From: Diphasiastrum complanatum
Taxonomy: Eukaryota; Streptophyta; Lycopodiopsida; Lycopodiales; Lycopodiaceae
Direction of reading: 5' to 3'
DNA length: 64,000 bases
Assembly: GCA_029204225.1 (NCBI GenBank)
Contig: CM055094.1
Location: 62,882,442-62,946,441 of the forward strand
Under the pieces are notes generated by a model. The model worked only from the letters and a program-made list of their open reading frames with translations, searched no databases and had not been told where the DNA came from. A program made the position numbers and the translations under genes. Shown in pieces: positions 58,688-64,000 of the stretch (position 1 is the stretch's first letter; each line of letters begins with the position of its first letter).

Positions 58688-59288
58688 TGTTAGAGATCAA
58701 TGATAAACTTCATTGTTACGCTTCTTAGTTATTGTTTATGATATACTTTATTGTTGACGGCTGTAACTAGTCGTAGGCTAGTCTATTATGTCGAAAATCA
58801 GTGGGTTTGTGAGCGGAAGCTTGAGCGAGTGGGCAGTAGGATCGGAAGCGGCACAATTAGCAGTAGAACGTTAAAAAATGAATGAATCGGAAATGCGCAA
58901 TGGAACAACAACCCAGTGGAGACAAAAATGTACTCTGATTAATATCAACAAGGAGTACAATCGCATGAAGTGAAAACTTCAGCTCGTTGAGCGTGATAAC
59001 GCTACCTACAGAGTGAGAACTCTAACTCTGATCGTTGTGTGTGATAACACATGCAACAAAACTATCTGAATGAATTGATGGAAACAATTATTAGATGTTT
59101 TTGGATATCAATAGATCAGAAGAAGTTTTCTGATGAAGATACTTATCTTGGTATATTACTCAAAATATCTATAACTGATATTTTCTACAGTTATTACAAC
59201 CGCCTCAAAACTATAACTGCATGTACAATGTAGGCGGATTGTCAACGCGAAGTCGTTGGGTCGGATTTTAGATCGACAATATCGAACT

Positions 59289-59600
59289 TTATAAAGTATC
59301 GAATAATTGCATACGACCGCAAATGTCCATGTGTATAAGATCTAGGAAATTTTTAGAAGTACATTCTGGATCTGAAATTATTGAACTTCTAACATGCTTG
59401 CTGGAAATACAACTTTTACATGGAGTATCGGATTTGCTAATAAAGTGTATATCTTGTACTAAGTTCTGTTTCGACATTTGTTGAATACAACTAGAATTTA
59501 AATGGCCTAATTTGTGATGCCACAGCATATCATTTGAATCAATAGTAGTAGTAAAAAAAACTTGACTACTTCTTGAATAGGAGTGGCTGAGTTTGTACAA
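59289..59600 (-). pseudogene. Copia-F pre-integrase domain
   Basis: NDMLWHHKLGHLNSSCIQQM and CKSCISSKHVRSSI, the HHCC region of copia integrase, then FLDLIHMDICG with the first catalytic Asp; the sequence ends there. No integrase core or RT follows. Confidence 0.8.
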
Positions 59601-59756
59601 ATTTTCACACCTTCTACTGAAAGCAAAAACATTCCTAGATTCGTCAAGAACAACCTTGTATATCGAATTCGACCCTCTGACCTGAATCTGTGACTCTTCA
59701 AACTAAGAGCAAGTTTTTGGTCAGATTTGGAATGTGAAGACCATTGGACAAAAACA

Positions 59757-60026
59757 TTACATCACCTTTCTGGAATTCGATCCTGACTGTTCCTTCACCC
59801 CAATGGAATGAGTTGAGTTGTCTCCAAGTTGCACAACTTTAGAATGGGTGTATGACTTGAAGTCATGGAACCAGTCTCGATGGTGTTGTGTTGCACCTAA
59901 GTCCAAATACCAGGAATCGATGTCCTGTTGTTCTTCGACTTTGGTCAAAAATGCAGCTTCATCTTCTTTTTCATGTTGGATCGAGTAAATGGTTGAGGCA
60001 GCATTTGCTTGTTGTTGGGGCTGCAT
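59757..60026 (-). pseudogene. Copia-F protease
   Basis: DSWYLDLGATQHHRDWFHDF is the copia protease site with D-L-G in place of D-S-G, so it is probably inactive. VVQLGDNSTHSI follows. Upstream, near 60050-60140, is a degenerate zinc-knuckle region. Confidence 0.8.
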
Positions 60027-60224
60027 CTTCTTTTCATTATTGTACTTGAGTGTTCTGAAATCCTGGATGAGATGACCAGTCCTCTTATAGTATTTGCGGA
60101 ACAGATTTTGCTTTGCTGGAATGATGAAGGAAAATTCGAATTCGACCTTGAGCCAGAATTCGACGTTGAGTAAAAATTTGACTTAGAGTCAAAATTTGAC
60201 CTAGACTACAAGTTGCTCTTTCTA

Positions 60225-60815
60225 TCAAGAAAATCTGACTTTGGAGATCTTTTCTGATTTTTCTAATTTTTGTTTATGTATAGAGCAATGGAATTCGATC
60301 CTAAGCCTAAGGAGGTTGCATTCCTTCTGATCTCCTCTTGTAACAGCATAGAAAATGACACTTGATAGAGTAAGTTGTTGTTGGGTCAAAATAGCCATGA
60401 CCCATGTTTCATAGGCTTCAGGGAGACTCGATAAAAGAGTCATTACTGCATCTAAATCTTCAATGTTCGATCTTGTTGCAGTCATTTGCCCCATGAGGTT
60501 TTTGAATGTGTTGAGATGGCTAAAAATGGTGTTTGCATCAGACATTCTGAGTGTAAAGAATTTCTTCCTCAAATGTAATTTGGAAGTGACATCTCTGATG
60601 TCATAGAGAGTTGCTAGGATGTCCCAAGCATTCTTAGTCTTATGTGCAGATTGGATATGACTGATTTGGGAGTCTCTGATATTCAGAGTTTTTAAGACAA
60701 ATGCCTTGCCATCTCGTTGCCTCCATTTGGTGATGCCAGCTGCATCAGCCTCTGGCTTGATTTTAGTACCATCAATTAAGTCCCACAGTTCCTTGGTCAG
60801 TAGAACGACCTTCAT
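60225..60815 (-). pseudogene. Copia-F gag
   Basis: VVLLTKELWDLIDGTKIKPE, WRQRDGKAFVLKTLNIRDSQ, KNAWDILATLYDIRDVTSKL and LRKKFFTLRMSDANTIFSHL, then DAVMTLLSSLPEAYETWVMA: copia Gag (UBN2-like). Stops and frame changes lie on both sides. It is related to, but distinct from, the Gag of Copia-E. Confidence 0.85.
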
Positions 60816-61818
60816 CTTGAACTTTCATAGATGGTAGTTCTCTCCATCGAGCTTGTCAATCAGAGAATAACTAGAAGTAGAATCCATTCTGGTGTAGTAG
60901 TGATATCGTTGATAGAAACTGCCTCAAAACTATAACTGCATGTACAATATAGGCGGACTGTCAATGCGAAGTCGTTGGGTCGGATTTTACACCAACAGTA
61001 TCGAACTTCACAAAGCATCAAAAAATATACAAAGGATCAAACTTTACACTAGGTCAAAAATATAGTCAGGGTCGGATTTTTTAGGGTCGAAAAAATCAGA
61101 CCGGATTCGACTTGATCCAGGGTCGAAGACGTCCGGAGAATTCTGCCTCGATCCGATCTGATCCATGGTCAAAAAATCTCTATTTGTTAGGCTTGACATT
61201 GGGTAGAAAAAATATGATACTGGATTTTTCGATAATCTAAAAAACTCGAGCCTTCTGTTTTTTAGCTTTTGTAAAGTTTTCAAGATGCTCATTAATAAAT
61301 GGATTTGATGTTGAGCATCGAATTCCAACATTTTAGTCTACTCCTAGGTTTTTCTCTCTCTATCATGGTTCATTTTTACATTCAACGGAGAGTGTGAGAG
61401 TGTGGTGCGTGTGTGTTCTTCTTCCTCCTTATGGTGAATAATTGATGTTGCTTATCTGATTATTGACATGGTATCAGAGCTACGATAGTCCTGTGTGCTT
61501 AATCGGTGGATACAGCTTGTCACAAGCTCCGCAAAGCTAAATCTGAAACTAAAATAACTTGTGCATGGCTATGGAATCGACTGCCTAGATTAGAGACTTT
61601 GAAGCTGATCAAGTAAGACAAACTTCGATTTATCATTGTCTGTCTGAATCCGATAGACGTAGTTACATGTATCGAGCATTCCACTATGCCTCCGTGCTAT
61701 CGCCACAAAATTCCAACATGGTATCAGAGCTATTGCCATGATATAGTGTAGACATTTGCTATAATTGTTTTCAGTCATATTAATCTACTATCTGCATTAC
61801 ATTCATTCTGAAATTTCA

Positions 61819-62206
61819 AATGGATTCGCAATCACAGTTTGTTCTAATAGTAGACAAACTCGATGGTTCGAACTACCATTTGTGAAAATTCAAGATGAGG
61901 GTAGTACTAATGGCCAAGGAGCTTTGGAAATAGTCGTTGGAACCGAACTACTTCCCAATGTCGATGAGCAAGCCATTTCCAAATGGAAGCTTAGGGATGG
62001 CAAGGCTTTTGCCTTGATCACCCTTAACATCTTCGACACACAGATTGGCCAGATCAAACAAGTCCAATCTTCGAAAGAGGCTTGGGATATATTGAGTACA
62101 CTATACGAAGTGAGAGATGTCACTTCAAAGCTACATATGAGGAGAAAAATCTTCTCAATCAGAATATTGGATAGTGATTCTGTTTAGAATCACATAATTA
62201 AATTAT
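61819..62206 (+). pseudogene. Copia-E gag, first part
   Basis: MDSQSQFVLIVDKLDGSNYH starts at 61819; a stop and a shift of frame follow. The second frame gives WKLRDGKAFALITLNIFDTQ, KEAWDILSTLYEVRDVTSKL and RRKIFSIRILDSDSV. Interrupted at 62207. Confidence 0.82.
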
Positions 62207-62866
62207 TGTAGGGTTTGCGGATCCCGAGGCAACCCTAACCCTCGTTAATAAGTGAGAGGGGTTTGGCACCCTGCGTGTGTAAGTCCAACCTAATGATTGC
62301 ATAGTTATTTGAGTAATTAAAAGCCAATAAAAGGACTTTAGGCCTTTTTGCGGGACTTTTAATGTCGCGGGCCTAGATGTCAAGTTAGTGAATAAAATTG
62401 GGACTCCCACCAAATTGGTTCAGATTCAAATTCAAATTGGTTCCCTCCTCATTTCAATACAAGCATATTGGTTCTCTCATGGAATGGATTTGTGAATGTC
62501 CTTGCTCTCTATCTTTTTCATCCATCTCTCATGTTTTTGTTGCAATTGTTAATTGTTGGATCTAAATATTATTGGGATTGCGTGTTCTTATGCTTTTTAT
62601 GAGAGAGAAAGGGAGAGAGAGAAAGAGTAAGCTATCTTCATTGTGGATCGTAGTGTTAATGGATGCGTATTATTAATGGTTGTAGTGTTAATGCTTAGGG
62701 TTAATGGATGTTAGAGTTAGATGAGGATCTCTCATTCATGCCGAATTATGAGATATGCTATCGCTCTCACGGGAACGAACCTACGCGTGACAACTAGGTT
62801 CATCTCCTCGATGCTAGATTGCTTAGATCTTGGGTTGATGATAGGCTAGGAAAGGAACCCACTACA
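62207..62866. repeat. Solo-LTR-like insert in Copia-E gag
   Basis: 660 bp beginning TGTAGGGTTTGCGG and ending AACCCACTACA, so its ends are inverted (TGTAG/CTACA). Gag reading resumes after it. No exact 5-bp target repeat can be fixed. It contains a short GA-rich run near 62605. Confidence 0.55.
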
Positions 62867-63372
62867 TTAATTCAAGACTTTGAAGGAGCAGATGGCAGCG
62901 ATAGGTTCAAAGGTTGAAGACTCTGATGTTGTCACAACCTTATTGTCTAGCCTAGCCTCCTCTTATGAAAACTGGGTGATGATGGTATCCACACACTCAG
63001 ATATAACATTGTCCAAAGTCTAATCATGTTGTTGCAAGAGGAAATAATAAGGAATGGAATATCCTCATCCTCCATCGATGACTCACGAGCATTATTCATC
63101 AACAAGAACACAAGGAAGCAACAGAAGAATAAAGTTGTCCAACAGACCAACAACAATGAGAAGCAATCACAAAAGACCCAAAATCAACCACCTGCTCAAA
63201 ACCAGAAAAGGCTATTCTGTAGATACTGCACGTATAAGGGAAGCTCCCTAAGATCCTGCTTACAAGATAATACACAATGGAAAACACGTTATGGAGCAAC
63301 CACCCAGCCAAGTAGAAGCAACCAATCAACTCTAGAAGCTTCACCCCCAAGCCAAGGAATAAGAAGCATGAA
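62867..63372 (+). pseudogene. Copia-E gag, second part
   Basis: EDSDVVTTLLSSLASSYENW, then in another frame NGISSSSIDDSRALF, an asparagine- and glutamine-rich linker and the start of the zinc knuckle (FCRYC). It ends at the LARD-2 LTR. Confidence 0.78.
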
Positions 63373-64000
63373 TGTAGAGTGAAACCCTGGCAATGAATCA
63401 ATGATCACAATGAGGAGTAGGGTGAGTTTGGCCCCAATATATAGAGCCAAAAGCAACTTGGGCACATAGCCATGCATACAGGGCCCTAAGTTCCCTATAC
63501 ACAAATTCACCTAGAATAGAGTCCTAAGCATGGACCAACTATTCATAGAATTGCTATTGATAACTCTACACATGCATACACTGTCTCAAACCTTGTCTAA
63601 ACTCCATTTAGTGTGTTTTGGGCCTCACAAGGATATTAGTTACTTTCGCGTCACATCCAGTATGACGTGGCATAACTAACAGCTTGTTTCATTGGAGTAC
63701 CGTGTATCCAAGACTAGGAGTATTCTAAATCCTACTTACTGGTCATGGACATAACATTCTTCCCTCCTTAAACTGCTTCTATCCTTAGAAGCTCTCTAAA
63801 CATGAAAGAATAACAGGAACAGTTCTTTTAACTTTCAATAACAACCTAGAAAATCACTATCCTTAGTCTAACTTTCACATCAAACAAGTACTCAGAGATA
63901 ATCCTATTTTTCAAGTGATAATCTCTACATTAGAGTACAACTCAAGTTTGAAAAGTACACTAAGCGAGAAATTCTTCATTTGGATTAAATTCACCACAAG
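63373..64000 (-). mobile_element. LARD-2, 3' LTR and internal start, minus strand
   Basis: The LTR at about 63373-63756 starts TGTTATGTCC on the minus strand and aligns with the LARD-1 LTR. A purine tract AAGGAGGGAAGAA precedes it on that strand. From 63757 to the window end the sequence resembles LARD-1 internal sequence at 48480-48750. No coding sequence. Confidence 0.7.

Larger units (their letters stand above)
58789..61330 (-). mobile_element. Copia-F, minus-strand internally deleted copia
   Basis: Inserted in the Copia-E LTR with flanks TATTA (58784-58788) and TTTTA (61331-61335), four of five matching. Ends are TGTTGGAATTC and CCACTGATTTTCGACA on the minus strand. A segment of about 115 bp is shared between 59195-59305 and 60915-61027, suggesting LTR remnants at both sides. 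It carries gag, protease and pre-integrase only. Confidence 0.75.
58688..63372 (+). mobile_element. Copia-E, plus-strand copia fragment with split LTR
   Basis: The LTR 58688-58788 continues at 61336-61468 (net 234 bp, same family as the Copia-C LTR) and is interrupted by Copia-F. The primer binding site TGGTATCAGAGC follows at 61469-61480, and a second copy of this word at 61716-61727 sits in a similar context. Gag follows in two parts, split by an insert at 62207-62866. The element is cut by LARD-2 at about 63372. Confidence 0.8.

Overview
The window is nuclear DNA of a seed plant with a repeat-rich genome. The only cellular gene I can support has its closest match in plant ECHIDNA/TVP23-type Golgi proteins, and nearly everything else is plant-type Ty1/copia, Ty3/gypsy chromovirus, TRIM, hAT and Helitron-like sequence. 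I cannot place the species. All coordinates and repeat boundaries were read by eye.

Host gene. A 179-codon gene runs on the minus strand from about 57.6 kb down to 17.2 kb. It has six coding exons with GT..AG borders (57591-57589, 57399-57343, 57217-57014, 56899-56840, 23919-23793, 17311-17223). Two huge introns (32.9 kb and 6.5 kb) hold most of the window, so the 540-nt coding sequence is easily missed.

Layout. 1-7.7 kb: an old copia element (Copia-A) with a complete related element (Copia-B) inserted in its 3' end. Copia-B carries gag-protease twice in tandem and no integrase or reverse transcriptase. 7.7-17 kb: gene-free DNA with long CT, GA and TA arrays, a 1.2-kb palindrome-rich tandem duplication and a cluster of Helitron-like ends. 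17.2-23.9 kb: the last two host exons, with a complete hAT element (8-bp target duplication) in the intron between them. 23.9-56.8 kb: the giant intron, a stack of nested elements: Gypsy-A holding Gypsy-B and TRIM-1; an LTR holding a small MITE; Copia-C holding a solo LTR; and Gypsy-C holding a non-coding LTR element (LARD-1), which holds TRIM-2, and a truncated Copia-D. One 2.8-kb segment of the Gypsy-C/LARD-1 nest is inverted. 56.8-57.7 kb: the first four host exons. 58.7-64 kb: Copia-E broken up by a minus-strand copia (Copia-F), a solo-LTR-like insert and a second LARD.

How it fits together. Every mobile element in the host introns whose original orientation can be read lies on the plus strand, antisense to the host gene. 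The most unusual item is TRIM-2 (44637-45040): each of its 144-bp LTRs contains a 73-nt tRNA-like module with RNA polymerase III A and B boxes, comparable in principle to the 5S-carrying Cassandra TRIMs. None of the retroelement polyproteins is fully open; all carry stops, frameshifts or missing catalytic domains.
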